Assembly: GCA_963969345.1 (NCBI GenBank) | Contig: OZ017768.1 | Span: 5,232,718-5,296,717 of the forward strand | Reading direction: 5' to 3' | Length of the DNA: 64,000 bases | From: Turbatrix aceti | Lineage: Eukaryota; Nematoda; Chromadorea; Rhabditida; Panagrolaimidae | Part shown: in pieces, positions 1 through 9,356 of the stretch | How positions within the stretch are numbered: the stretch's first letter is position 1 | How the letters are laid out: the number at the start of each line of letters is the position of its first letter | The notes under the pieces: generated by a model | The model's input: only the letters and a program-made list of their open reading frames with translations | Database searches by the model: none | What the model was told of the DNA's origin: nothing | Position numbers and translations under genes: made by a program

Positions 1-480
1 GTCAAACATGCGACGGCCAAGAACGGATTTCAGCTCGGTTTCCTTGATTCCTCCCTTGTGCGCTTGAGACCAGAGCACCAGAATTGCGTCTTCGATTGCT
101 TCTTCCTTCTTTTTCTGCAAAAAAAAAAACAGAATAACGCGTGAGAAAATCGGTGGAGGCAAAAAATGCTCACTTCTTTGTCGAGTTCCTTCTGCGTGTC
201 AGCGTCCATCTCCTCCTCTTCGCTCACAGATTCCTTTCGACGCTGGGTTTTCTGAGTGGCTTTTTGGCTCTTCATTTGCTGAAGAAAAAACATATCAATT
301 CATAAAACAATTAAAAAATTTAAAGAAAAACGTACACTGGATTTGGTCGCTCTCTGCGACTTCCTGGAGCGTCCACGCCGTTCTTCCTAAAAAAAATACA
401 GTTTTCAATTAACCAGGAGCTTCAGAGCTCACCTGAGGCTCGTCATCGTCGGATTCGCTGTAAAGCCGACGACGCTGCAT
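1..480 (-). CDS. Charged protein of unknown function, N-terminal part only (cut by window start)
   Basis: Four exons can be joined on the minus strand. Exon 1 starts at the ATG at 480 (MQRRRLYSESDDDEPQ) and ends with a GTGAGC donor near 433. Next come a short Arg/Ser-rich exon (about 333-387), an exon rich in Lys, Gln and Glu (about 173-282), and an exon running off the window from about 119. The last exon reads KKKEEAIEDAILVLWSQ and then a short helix-like segment ending GRRMFD. A good acceptor (CTTTTTCAG) lies 29 bases upstream of the ATG with no plausible coding exon before it, which suggests trans-splicing. The end of the visible part looks like the start of a folded helical domain. A MAGE/Nse3-like winged helix is possible but too little is visible to claim it. 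Confidence 0.55.
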
Positions 481-603
481 GTTTCGAAAGGCTTCAAGGC
501 AATCAGAGCTGAAAAAGGCAACAAAATGTTCAATGGAGACCACCTCACAACTTCTCAGTGTTCCCCACAGAAAAAAAGGCAAAAAAATGAAGCCTGCCGC
601 CAT

Positions 604-1040
604 TTTTTTGTAAAACTATTATTTTGCTGTTTTAGGCTCCTTTTTTTGGAAAATTTGCCCAAATTCAGAACAAATTTTTGTTCAAAACAATAAAAATCCT
701 TGTAAAAATTCTAAACGAATTATTCATGCGAAAAAAAACAAAAAAATTTGTTCGTTTTGAAAAAAAAACGCATTTTATAAAAAAAATGCCTTTGAATTTT
801 TTTCCGACCGTATTTTATGCCTAGTTTTCCAACATTCCAAAAAGTAACAACTAGAAATGCTAACTGTTTGATCAGGCATCACCCAAAACAACCACACAAC
901 AAAATTCATGACATAACTTGCAAAAACAAAACAAACATCAAGGCAAATACATATAAAGGTACGGAACAACAGGAGTGATTGGAGTGTGACTGCAGATCGT
1001 AGAAGAAAAAAGAAGGAGGATGCAGACTGATTGCAGATAA
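604..1040. other. Intergenic, AT-rich, with fragment of the GTTCG repeat family
   Basis: This stretch separates the start of the truncated left-hand gene from the stop of rpa-1. It is AT-rich with many A and T runs. Between about 675 and 760 it has short motifs (TTTGTTCGTTTTG, TTTTTGTTCAAAAC) that resemble the repeat found in introns elsewhere in the window. I see no convincing gene. The small open frames at 775-969 are AT-rich and lack splice or family support. Confidence 0.5.
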
Positions 1041-3065
1041 TTACAAAGCCTCGAGAGCTTGGACGGCGGTCTTCAGAGCCTCACGATAGATCTTCTGGTC
1101 GGCCTTGTTGATGCCCATACCCGTCATGCGGACGCGATTGACGTCCTGAAAAATTTACCAACTCAAAAATCCACATTTCGCCCAAAAAACCACTTACATT
1201 GTACATCTCAGTCCGAGCACGGATTCTGAACGAATGATCGTACGTCGAAAAGAGGTAGCGATCGAAGAACTTCTTGCACGCGTCCGCATTTTCTTCGTGG
1301 AGTTTGCCGACCTCTTCGGCGGGCTTTCCAAAGAACTGCAAAGCTCGGTCTTCAAACACGGTCACCCAGGAGAGACCAGTGACGTCGGCGATCTCCATGG
1401 ACACCATGTATCGGTATTTGTACGTCGGGTTCGTGCGCTGACACTTTTCGCAGCGGTAGCCCCCATCGACGGGTTGGACCTTCTTCATGCAGCCTTCCAT
1501 CGGGCAAGACATGTAGACAGCGTTGTCCGAACGAATGGAATTGATCATGCCGACGGTGTTGAAAAAAACGTCGCCGACCGCGCACATGTTCGAATTCGAC
1601 ACGCAGTTGAGCGAGCGCATCGCGGCCAGACCACCGGAACCGCCTTGGAATTGGCTGACGGATTTGATGTCCATCGAGGGTCGCTCGTCGGAATACCATT
1701 TGTAGAGTTCCTGGGTTTCCGGGCACTCGGGGTTGATTTCCAGGCGGCTGCCCTGGTTCACACCGAGGGAAAAAGTGCCGTTAAACTCTCGGACGTAGGC
1801 GCCCTTGATGCCGAAGACGGTGCCGGTCTCGCCGGCAAAGCCGAGGGCCTGTTCTCCCCAGAGGGTGAGGGCGATCGACGTGCCCGACTTGTCGACGAGT
1901 TGCACGTTGCGGCGCTTCATCTCACGGCCGTCCTTGGATGTCAACTAAAAGTTTTTTTTCAAAAAAAAAATTCTAAGCTAGAAATCATGTAAACCAACCG
2001 ATTGAACGTCGTCGATCTTGTCAATGACAGCCAGAACGTCGACCATCTCGTTATTCTTGCTGGAAATATCGGAGAAAGCCGTCGCCTTGAGCACCAGCTT
2101 CGGCGCTTCGATTTTGACGTCCTCGCAGAGATCGACGACAGAATCGTTGCTCAGCGTCACCTCGTAGTCATGGCCCGTGGCGTTGAAGCGCTTGTTCGCG
2201 GGTTTGATCGCAGTGGCAGCAGCAGTGACGTAGTAAGTCTTGTTTTCCTGCAAAAGCGCGTGGAACTTCTCAGCGTTTTCGGCGAAGGCGGTCATCTTGA
2301 GGGCATCGCCCTTGGCATCGGTCAGGACGAAGGAGAACACTTTCATCGGACCACCGCCATTTCTGCGTTGAATTTCGCGGATCTCCTCGATGGGATTGAC
2401 AACACCGCAGACACGCCAGCGACCCGAAACAAAGGGATTGACGGCCTTGATTGGGATGCAACCCGAAGCAATGCCACCACCACCAACGGCTTTGCGGGCT
2501 GGGCTGGGAGCGAGAGGAGGCTTTGCAGCACGACGCTTTCGGGATTCGAGGAAACCATGGAAATCCGCAGCATTGCCGGTGTGGGCCGTAGTGCCGGCGA
2601 CGACGGGTACGAACTTGTTGACAACCTCGTAGTCCAGCACATTCATTGACGGTTTCCTAAAAAATACGGTAACATTCGTGTTAAGAGCATTTAACATCGA
2701 AAAACAGAAATTTTAGGTAAAAAAACGTACCCAGCAGAATTGCCAATCTTGTAGCTGAGGACCTTGATAACCGCATGGCAGTCAGGCTCGTCCAATCCAT
2801 CCTGTTCGACGCGGCCCTTCAAATCCACGCGAAAAGCACAACTGTTGTAGTTGAAGACGCCATCGCTGAAGATGACACGGCGGCAGATGTTGGCCGTCTC
2901 TTTGAGCATAATTGTAAGAACTTGCAGCGTCGGATGATCGTTATCAGGGTTGATCGTGCCTTCGGCGACATCCTGAAAAAAATTTCCGTAGGCCAAGTAC
3001 AAAAAAAGCCAAAAACCAAGACAAACCTGAAAGAATCCTTCACTGAGCTGAATGTTTTCACCCAT
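1041..3065 (-). CDS. rpa-1: Replication protein A 70 kDa subunit (RPA1)
   Basis: This is the large subunit of the RPA heterotrimer, which binds single-stranded DNA in replication, repair and checkpoint signalling in the nucleus. There are five exons (1041-1145, 1198-1944, 1999-2656, 2731-2972, 3027-3065), giving 596 residues, close to the roughly 600-650 of the family. Exons 1-2 hold the RPA70N protein-interaction OB fold, beginning MGENIQLSEGFFQ. A low-complexity Lys/Arg/Pro linker follows, then DNA-binding OB folds A and B (about residues 175-400). OB fold C carries the family zinc ribbon: Cys near residues 460, 465, 478 and 481 in a CX4C...CX2C arrangement. The ATG at 3065 is chosen because the homology starts there; the frame is open only to a GTG upstream. 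It is divergent from TRAPPC1, with 269 bp between start codons. Confidence 0.96.
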
Positions 3066-3334
3066 ACTGCGGAAGTTCACAAAGCGTAATGAGACAACTA
3101 AAAAAAACCAGCAAGAACGTAAAAAAAAACTGTCGCAAGAAAGAAAAACAGAAAAAAAATCCCGAAAAAACGGAAAAGCGTCGATTTGAAGTGCGCCTTG
3201 TTTTGGCGCTCAAACTTCTTCCAACCGAGAATCGCATGCGTTTGCGCACTTTTTGGCGTCTCGTCCCGACTTTTTCTCAGGTTCACAAAATTTTTGTGCG
3301 GTGACTGTTGGCGACTTTGTGTCTTCTCCATGTC
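3066..3334. promoter_or_regulatory. Shared divergent promoter region of rpa-1 and TRAPPC1
   Basis: A 269-bp interval lies between the two oppositely oriented start codons, so both 5' UTRs and core promoters must fit here unless they overlap the genes. It contains poly-A stretches (3097-3170) and no clear TATA box on either strand. No gene is visible; the small open frames here are Lys-rich or Phe-rich by composition. Confidence 0.5.
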
Positions 3335-3757
3335 ATGACTCTGTACAATCTTTACATATTCAATGAAAAGGGCGAGTGTATCTACTACAAGGAATGGCGA
3401 CGAGACCGGAAACGCGAGATTACGCAGGAGGGCGAGTTCAAGCTCGTCTTCGGCATGCTCCACTCTCTCCGCTCTGTTGCCCAGAAAATTGCCACGCGTG
3501 ATGGCAACCAGGTTATTCGCTATTTCCGGACATCCGGGTACAAGATGAACTACTTCGAGACCCCAACTGGCCTCAAGGTCGTCGTCAACAGCGATCCAGA
3601 TGCGGTCGGCATTCCAGATCTGCTCCGCGGCATCTTTGCCATCTACGTCGAGACTGTCGTCAAGAATCCACTCATCGATCGAACTGCCAAGATAGAATCA
3701 TTGCTTTTTCACACCCGGGTCGATGATTTGGTGAGGACGAATGCCGCTTTCGTCTGA
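3335..3757 (+). CDS. TRAPPC1: TRAPP complex subunit 1 (TRAPPC1/Bet5), longin fold
   Basis: This is a small core subunit of the TRAPP tethering complexes, which activate Rab1 and act in ER-to-Golgi traffic. It is a single exon of 140 residues; the human protein has 145. It begins MTLYNLYIFNEKGECIYYKEW, as the family does (M-x-x-x-N-L-Y-x-F-x-x-x-G). The conserved block YFETPTGLKVVVNSD is at about residues 80-95, and VKNPLID is near residue 115. I use the ATG at 3335, in the family's usual position, although the frame is open a little upstream. A polyadenylation signal AATAAA follows at about 3791. It is unusual here in lacking introns. Confidence 0.95.
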   Translation: MTLYNLYIFNEKGECIYYKEWRRDRKREITQEGEFKLVFGMLHSLRSVAQKIATRDGNQVIRYFRTSGYKMNYFETPTGLKVVVNSDPDAVGIPDLLRGIFAIYVETVVKNPLIDRTAKIESLLFHTRVDDLVRTNAAFV

Positions 3758-5400
3758 GGGTCTGTTTTTTGTTTCCTCTGACTCGAATGCAATAAATAAT
3801 CTCCTATTTTTTTTGGCGTTGGAGGGTTTTATTTGGCTCTGTGGGATGCCATGGCTGCAAGAGTGCATGCAAGGTTTCCACAAACGGTAATGGAGTGCCG
3901 TTCCTGCTGCGCCCTCTTAATTTATGTGCTTCACCCTGAAAAAAATTTTTTGTGGGGTTGGGGCGTACCTGTTTTTTTATGCGATCTCGTAAAGCCTGTA
4001 GGTTATTCGAATTAATTACGGACCTTGATGTGAATATTTTATTGCCATTTTTTTCCCGGATAAATTTTTATGTCCTCGGGGGCATATGTGTTCACTTTGT
4101 TCTCGCCGATGATGCGGCTGCGTTTTCTGCTGAGATTTTAAAATCGTGAGAGAGTTTTTTTTGCAGACATTTTAAAATCGCTGTCAAACTATCCCACTTG
4201 CGTTATAAAATAGTTTTTTTTTACTTTTATAACCAATTTTAAATTTTGTTTCATAAAAATTGGAATTTTTTAAATTATACATTTGAATCCAATTTTAAAT
4301 TTTGTTTTATAAAATTTTAAAATCGCCAATGTTATTCATTGAGCTTCACCTCAACAATGCACAATTTTGCTTTTAAGGAGTGGAGAGGGACAAAAGGTCC
4401 TTTATAAAGGTGTTGGCCCTCCTTTTGTTGGTACCCGCAGCTTTTTGTGATTCAATTCGTCTTAAAAATGTTTGTATTCCACAAACAAAGTTGGAAAACG
4501 CTCAGTCCTTCAACTTTCCAATTTTTTTACCGTCTGATGTTTTTGGTATTGTCTGAGGTTAGCTAGGGCGTATTTGACTTGAATCAGTGGTTTTTCAAGT
4601 ATTCAAGTACCGTTGAACCCGGACTGGACCGACTAATCGTCGCGGTCCAAATACTCTCTCTCGAGAGGGAGGGAGCCCTGTCGCGACCGGGTAGGGTAAT
4701 TAGGAGGACAAGTGTCGTATACCGTCTCAAATTGGTCTATGGCAGCCTCTGTGCATTGATTGATCATCGGTCTCATCTCGCAAACGACTGCGCGAGAGGA
4801 GGAAAACGCAGTTGTTTGTGTCCCCAGCTAAGCCGCCTACGCCCACAAATTTTTTGTTGTAGTCTCCGTAGAAGCGCTGAATCCGTAGCCTAGTCAGAGC
4901 CAGGGCCAGATTACGTCCGCGTCCGATATCCCGCTGCGTTGTTTCCGCTCGTTTCCGTGCAAAGCTGCAATTTTTTGTCGCCCATCGCTGCCTGGCGTCG
5001 TGCGTCTAATCAACCAACGCGAAACAAACGTTTTCCGGTGAGCTATAGCTCGAGCTCGCGAGAGCCGGCTGCAGAGGGCACAACACGGTGTAACGCAACG
5101 CCACCACCACCCATCCATCCTTCACGAGAACTCCTCCGGCTTCCGCTTCGCCTCGCCTCACCCCGGCGGTCGTTTTGCGGTCGGTGGTGTTCATGTCAGG
5201 ACGAGACGACTGCCCCGTGCGTGTTGTTGAGTGGTGGCAATCTTTGGGGATGCTAGCGCATGCAAAACGCATCGCCGGCTAGTTTGAGTGCTTCCGCGAG
5301 GCCATTGAATACACAGGTGCTGCCTTTTTTGCGTCCAGGTGAGCTCTCGCGCCTCACGCTTGCTTTGTCTCACGCCCCAGAGAGAAAAAAGGACCGACAG
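3758..5400. other. Long intergenic/5' region with short AT-rich direct repeats
   Basis: There is no defensible gene. AATAAA at about 3791 ends TRAPPC1. The 12-mer ATTTTAAAATCG occurs three times (about 4135, 4169 and 4314). A 26-bp near-identical direct repeat (CCAATTTTAAATTTTGTTT...) lies at about 4232 and 4289. The perfect palindrome CCTTTATAAAGG sits at 4399-4410. From 4570 onward the base composition becomes GC-richer and probably includes the promoter and 5' UTR of the methyltransferase gene. An upstream in-frame ATG at 5260 is followed by an open frame to the modelled start, so a longer N-terminus cannot be excluded. Confidence 0.5.
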
Positions 5401-7026
5401 ATGTCGTTTTCGTTTTCGTCTTCGTCTTCTTCCTCGCCGTCCTGGAAGAACCCTCACCACATGGCCTCACTTTTCAGCGGCAAAGTGGTGTTGCAACGCG
5501 CCGGCAAGTCCGCGCCTCCCCCAGCGCCCATGGCTGCCACCCGGTACTCCTCGCCCTCCTCACCTGGGGGCCACAGACTGTCGAGGAGGCTCGACTTCAG
5601 GCTTCGTCGCTGGCTGTCTTGGCTAGGCGGTGTTCTCGTCTTTAGCTTCGTATTTATGGTTTGTAAAATTAATTTCGTTTGGGCAGTGAAATTTGTAAAT
5701 ATTTCTGTCTTTTTTTTGTAGGTCTATTTTTTCCTTCGGTCCTCTCCAATCATCATCGACGAATCCTACGGCGTAACTGGTCCTCCCGATCACAATAACT
5801 GGCGATTACTCGCCCGAACCTGCGCTCCCGACACGGACATTTGCTACGTCGTTGTGGATATCCTCAACGACGAAGAGTGCGTTTTTGTTTGTTTGTCTAT
5901 TTAAAAATTCATATTTTTAATGCATGGCTGCAGCCGGCATGCCTTTTTTTTCACGTGAAAGTCGATTTTTGGCTCAGAATCGACAAATTTTGACCAAAAT
6001 TCGGCTCTAATTCAATTTTTTTTTGATGGAAAACGCACAAAATAACACTCAAACTTTCGGCGATTTCGAGAATTTGTGAAATATATTCAAAATTGACAAA
6101 AATAATGAATTTTACTCCAAAAAAAAAAATACATTTTCTTCACTGCGTTCGAATATTTTTTGTTGTTTTTTGTTCGTTCCAGGAACTCCTACCACCGAGG
6201 AATTTACGTAGAAGGATTCGAATCCGAATTCGACTCTTACGTCGTCCTAAAACACCCCGAGGGCATCGCAACCTCCGATTCAGACTCCCGACTCTGGGCC
6301 GTCGACCACCTGCAAATCACGGTGGAGTACATCGTCGCGATGCTGGTTCATCTCTTCGCTTCGCAGGCGCTGGCGCTCGACGATGCCCGAGATGCGGCCT
6401 CGAACGTGCTGTTCATCGGCCTCGGCGGCGGGTGTGCGGACATGTTCCTCCACAGCAAGCGTCCGAGAATAAATATCACCGTCGTCGAACTCGATCCCAT
6501 AGTCGTGGATTTTGCAGAAAAATGGTTCGACACCAAAGACGATTCTACCCGGACAACTGTCATCGCGGACGGCGCAAAATTCATTCGTCAGGCGAAGGCT
6601 GCTGGCAGACGCTTCAACGCGATCGTCCTCGACGCGTGCGACACCGACCCAACCTACCCCTGTCCGGCGGGGGTTTTCCGGGAGCCAGATGTCATCCAGG
6701 ACATGCGGGACTCTCTCACGACGATGGGGGCTCTCGTCATCAACGTGCTTACAATCGGCGACGAAGAAGAAGAAGTCGTCTTTCGCCAACGCGTAATGCC
6801 GCTCGTCAAACAGATGACCCGGGTCTTTCCGACGTGCTACAGCATGCGGATGCAGGACGAATCCAACTTTGTCGTCACCTGTCTCCCCTACGCGCTGGCT
6901 ACCGACGAAACCCGGGCACAGGAAAGGCTCTTTGCCCATCGCCTCGAAGTCGCCTCCCAGATGCTCGGCGTCGAGGCCGACTGGAGCTACAAGGACCTCG
7001 TCATGCTGGGAACCGGTTCCAATTAG
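5401..7026 (+). CDS. Membrane-anchored PABS-domain (spermine-synthase-like) methyltransferase
   Basis: Three exons (5401-5658, 5722-5876, 6183-7026) give 418 residues. The N-terminus is Ser-rich and basic. A single membrane segment (about residues 74-95, WLSWLGGVLVFSFVFM...) spans the first splice junction, so this is a type II membrane protein. A luminal or extracellular stretch with several Cys follows, then a Rossmann methyltransferase core of the polyamine-synthase superfamily. Motif I is VLFIGLGGGCADMF (near residue 215) and the acidic strand is VVELDPIVVDFAEKWF. The spermidine-synthase signature GGGDGG is replaced by GLGGGCAD, so aminopropyl transfer is unlikely; an S-adenosylmethionine methyltransferase or a non-catalytic relative fits better. 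The start is uncertain: ATGs at 5260, 5401 and 5461 are all in frame. The acceptor is TTTTTTTGTAG at intron 1 and GTTCCAG at intron 2. Confidence 0.82.
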
Positions 7027-8110
7027 CTTTCTTTTCACAGCCTTTATTCAATGATTCAATGGTGCGGGTCTTGTTACGATATCTTATGTTATGAATATAA
7101 AGAATTTATTTTTTCAAGGAATGCTCAGGTGACAGTTTGGAAATTTTCCATGGAATTACGTCAACAATTTTATATGAAATTTTACTATGAAAAAAAAGTT
7201 TTTACCGTAAAAAAATGATCAGATTAACACGATCTGGCAAATTGCTTTTTTTGGCAATTTTTACAATTTTTGGCACGTTGCAGGCAGGATGTCGAAATTT
7301 ACATGGGAATTTTTTAGAAATAGGGGAATTGTTTCATGGGATTTTTTCCTTTTTTGAATCCCATGGGAGACGCTGGTGATATTTTTTTGTACGTTTAAAA
7401 GAGTACTTATGTATTCATGTAAAAAAGATATTCAAAGACGCATTTTTTACATAATGTAATAAAATTAACAATTTTTAAATTCAAAATAAAATCTTGCCTC
7501 TAATGGGAATGAAAAAAGTACGCTCCTTCGTAAAATTACGGCGTTATTTTAGGCGGGAACGCACATTTTCAAAATCCCCCGGGGGAATTATCCCGTGATA
7601 GATGGGAATCCAATCCTGGGATATTTCTCATTGGACTTTCATGGGAATCTCCTCTTTGGAATTTTTGATGGAGAATTCAAAAAAAAAATTTTAAATATAG
7701 GCATTGCTTTGAAAATGCCGAAAATGTTCTTAAAAAAGAGTCACTGTTTTGGCATTTTTCTCGGATTCTCTATCAAAAATTACGTTGATCAGTAATTTTT
7801 GACCCCTTACTTTTTTAGCTACAATGTACCAAAAATTGTCTAAATTGGCCGAAATGCGATTTCAAGGGATCGTAACTTTGCCAGATCATGCCTTAGGCGG
7901 TAAAATTTTACGGTAAAAACTTTTTACAGTAAAAACTACTTTTTGGCAAATTTTATAAAGAATTTCCCAAATTTCATCTGATATGCAAAAAATACGGACT
8001 TTACCGTTCAAACGCAGAATTAGCATAAAAACAAAGCTTCAAGCCATCCTCGCTTTCCCTGTATTCATTGTGGCGCAGATCTGATAGCCGAAGCGTTGAC
8101 CTCGTGAACA
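7027..8110. other. Intergenic region occupied by a palindromic repeat element
   Basis: This lies between the methyltransferase and the inhibitor-2 homologue. Most of it (about 7130-7990) is the repeat described separately. No coding exon is visible; the 66-residue frame at 7595-7795 lies entirely inside the palindromic core of the repeat. Confidence 0.6.
7130..7990. repeat. Palindromic AT-rich dispersed element, copy A (longest)
   Basis: Nested inverted repeats are visible. The outer arms are at about 7197-7250 (TTTTTACCGTAAAA...GATCTGGCAAA) and its inverse at about 7868-7920 (TTTGCCAGATC...TTTTACGGTAAAAA). The inner arms are TTTTGATGGAGAATTC (about 7664) and its near inverse GGATTCTCTATCAAAAATTACG (about 7763). 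The same core arms recur at about 60.1 and 63.4 kb. There is no transposase, so a MITE-like non-autonomous element is the simplest explanation. Confidence 0.7.
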
Positions 8111-9163
8111 ATGGAATCACGGGCGACGACAGCGTCCCGGCTGCGATTTATTGTAACAGTTGGGACTCTCATCACGCAGGGATTGCTGCTTGTAGGCTTC
8201 AGCACGAGTGGGGGACTACCGGCTGGGATTGCGGCGCTTTTGCTGACGTTCTTCGCCTTCGAGTGGATCATCATCCACTCCCCCGCCCTCACCCGACAGC
8301 GGCGGGCTCTCTTCGACGAAGCCAACATCCTGGAGACGTACCAGCCCCGGGCGAGGACGATGGGCCACCTCTTCATGCCTGAGCCCCCGACCCCCGTCTG
8401 CGGGACCGAACCGTCTGCGGGCAGTCCGTCGTCGGCCAGCAAAGACGCTTTCAAGGCGATGCGGGATGCCGTGAGTGCATTTTTGACCAGAGGATGGGCG
8501 AACAGTCGTTTTTCTTGAAACAAAAAGATTTTTTTACATTAGGGGGAAGATTGTACAAAAAAATCGACGAGCGCAATCATTTTTTGATTTGTAAAATCGA
8601 AAAATTTGATTTTTTGTGTAAAATCGAAAAATTGCATTTTTTTAAATATAAAAACGAAAAATTGGATTTTTTTATACAAAATCAAAAAATTGATTTTTTT
8701 TATAAAAAATTGAAAAATTATATTTTTTTGTGTAAAATCAAAAAGTTGGTCACTTCTTTTCTATGTTGGATCTATTTTGACAGTGTTATCCTATTTTAAC
8801 CCCCATTTATGTTCGAAAATTTAAACTTTGTTCGCGAACAAAAAAAAATCTAAATTTGTTCGCAAACAAACGAACGTTCGTCCAATCCTGTTTTTGACCT
8901 TTCCTAGGGTCAAAAAATATTTACCTCCGGTTTTCCAGCATTACGCGAACGAATATGACATGGTGCGACGCGTGACGATGGAAACATCCCAGAATCCGAC
9001 TGCCGGGCTTCCGGTCGAGAACAACGACGAAGACGGATCGGTCATGTCGCTCGAACTGCCGCCGAGCATCGTCGGCGACGACGACGTAGAATCCCTCGAC
9101 GGACCTCAAAATAGCGAAGGCCAGTCTTCCAAGAGGGAAAAGAAACAAAAACAAAAACCGTGA
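8111..9163 (+). CDS. Protein phosphatase inhibitor-2 (PPP1R2) homologue with N-terminal membrane hairpin
   Basis: Two exons (8111-8470, 8939-9163) give 194 residues. Residues 65-95 (FDEANILETYQPRARTMGHL followed by EPPTP) match the inhibitor-2 core W/F-D-E-x-N-I-L-x-T-Y-x-P, and EPPTP corresponds to the GSK3-phosphorylated PxTP site. At the splice junction, MRDA joins HYANEYDMVRR, equivalent to the inhibitor-2 helix HYNEGxNI that covers the PP1 active site. The tail is acidic, then Lys-rich. The family's function is to bind and restrain PP1. The surprise is residues 12-55, which form two hydrophobic segments with a Gly/Pro turn and would anchor the protein in a membrane. An in-frame intron at 8153-8299 could remove them, but that stretch is GC-rich, unlike every intron here. 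The N-terminal KGILK motif is absent. AATAAA lies at about 9213. Confidence 0.75.
8575..8752. repeat. Intronic tandem repeat, about 33-40 bp unit, in the inhibitor-2 homologue
   Basis: About five to six imperfect copies of a unit resembling GTAAAATCGAAAAATTGGAT plus a run of T fill much of the single intron of the inhibitor-2 homologue. The copies differ in poly-T length and in single bases. No coding or RNA role is visible. Confidence 0.7.
8805..8895. repeat. GTTCG/CGAAC repeat fragment in the inhibitor-2 homologue intron
   Basis: The segment contains TTTGTTCGCGAACAAA, TTTGTTCGCAAACAAACG and AACGTTCGTCC. These are the same motifs as the larger intronic elements at 28.7, 32.3, 56.2 and 57.4 kb. 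It appears to be one end of such an element. Confidence 0.6.
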
Positions 9164-9356
9164 AATCCGTACAAAGTTACATTTTTGTTCTGTTTCAACT
9201 TTTTTTTTTGCCTTAATAAAAAAATCTTGAGCTTAAAGTTGTTTCACATTAAACACGAAATCTGGAAGCTTTCAGCACAGGCTAGTCATCGCACAGGGGA
9301 AGTATGTCGCAAAAAGTAGCCTTCCAAAAAGACAAAAAACAAGGCACATGGTTAAA

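Noticed and set aside
4579..4893. GC-richer region resembling a structured RNA (CTCTCTCTCGAGAGGGAG hairpin)
   Set aside because: A short hairpin alone is weak evidence; it does not resemble 5S rRNA, spliced-leader, U6 or other snRNA sequences that I could recognise.
7595..7795. 66-residue plus-strand frame between the methyltransferase and inhibitor-2 genes
   Set aside because: It is inside a palindromic non-coding repeat and the equivalent frame is broken in the other copies.
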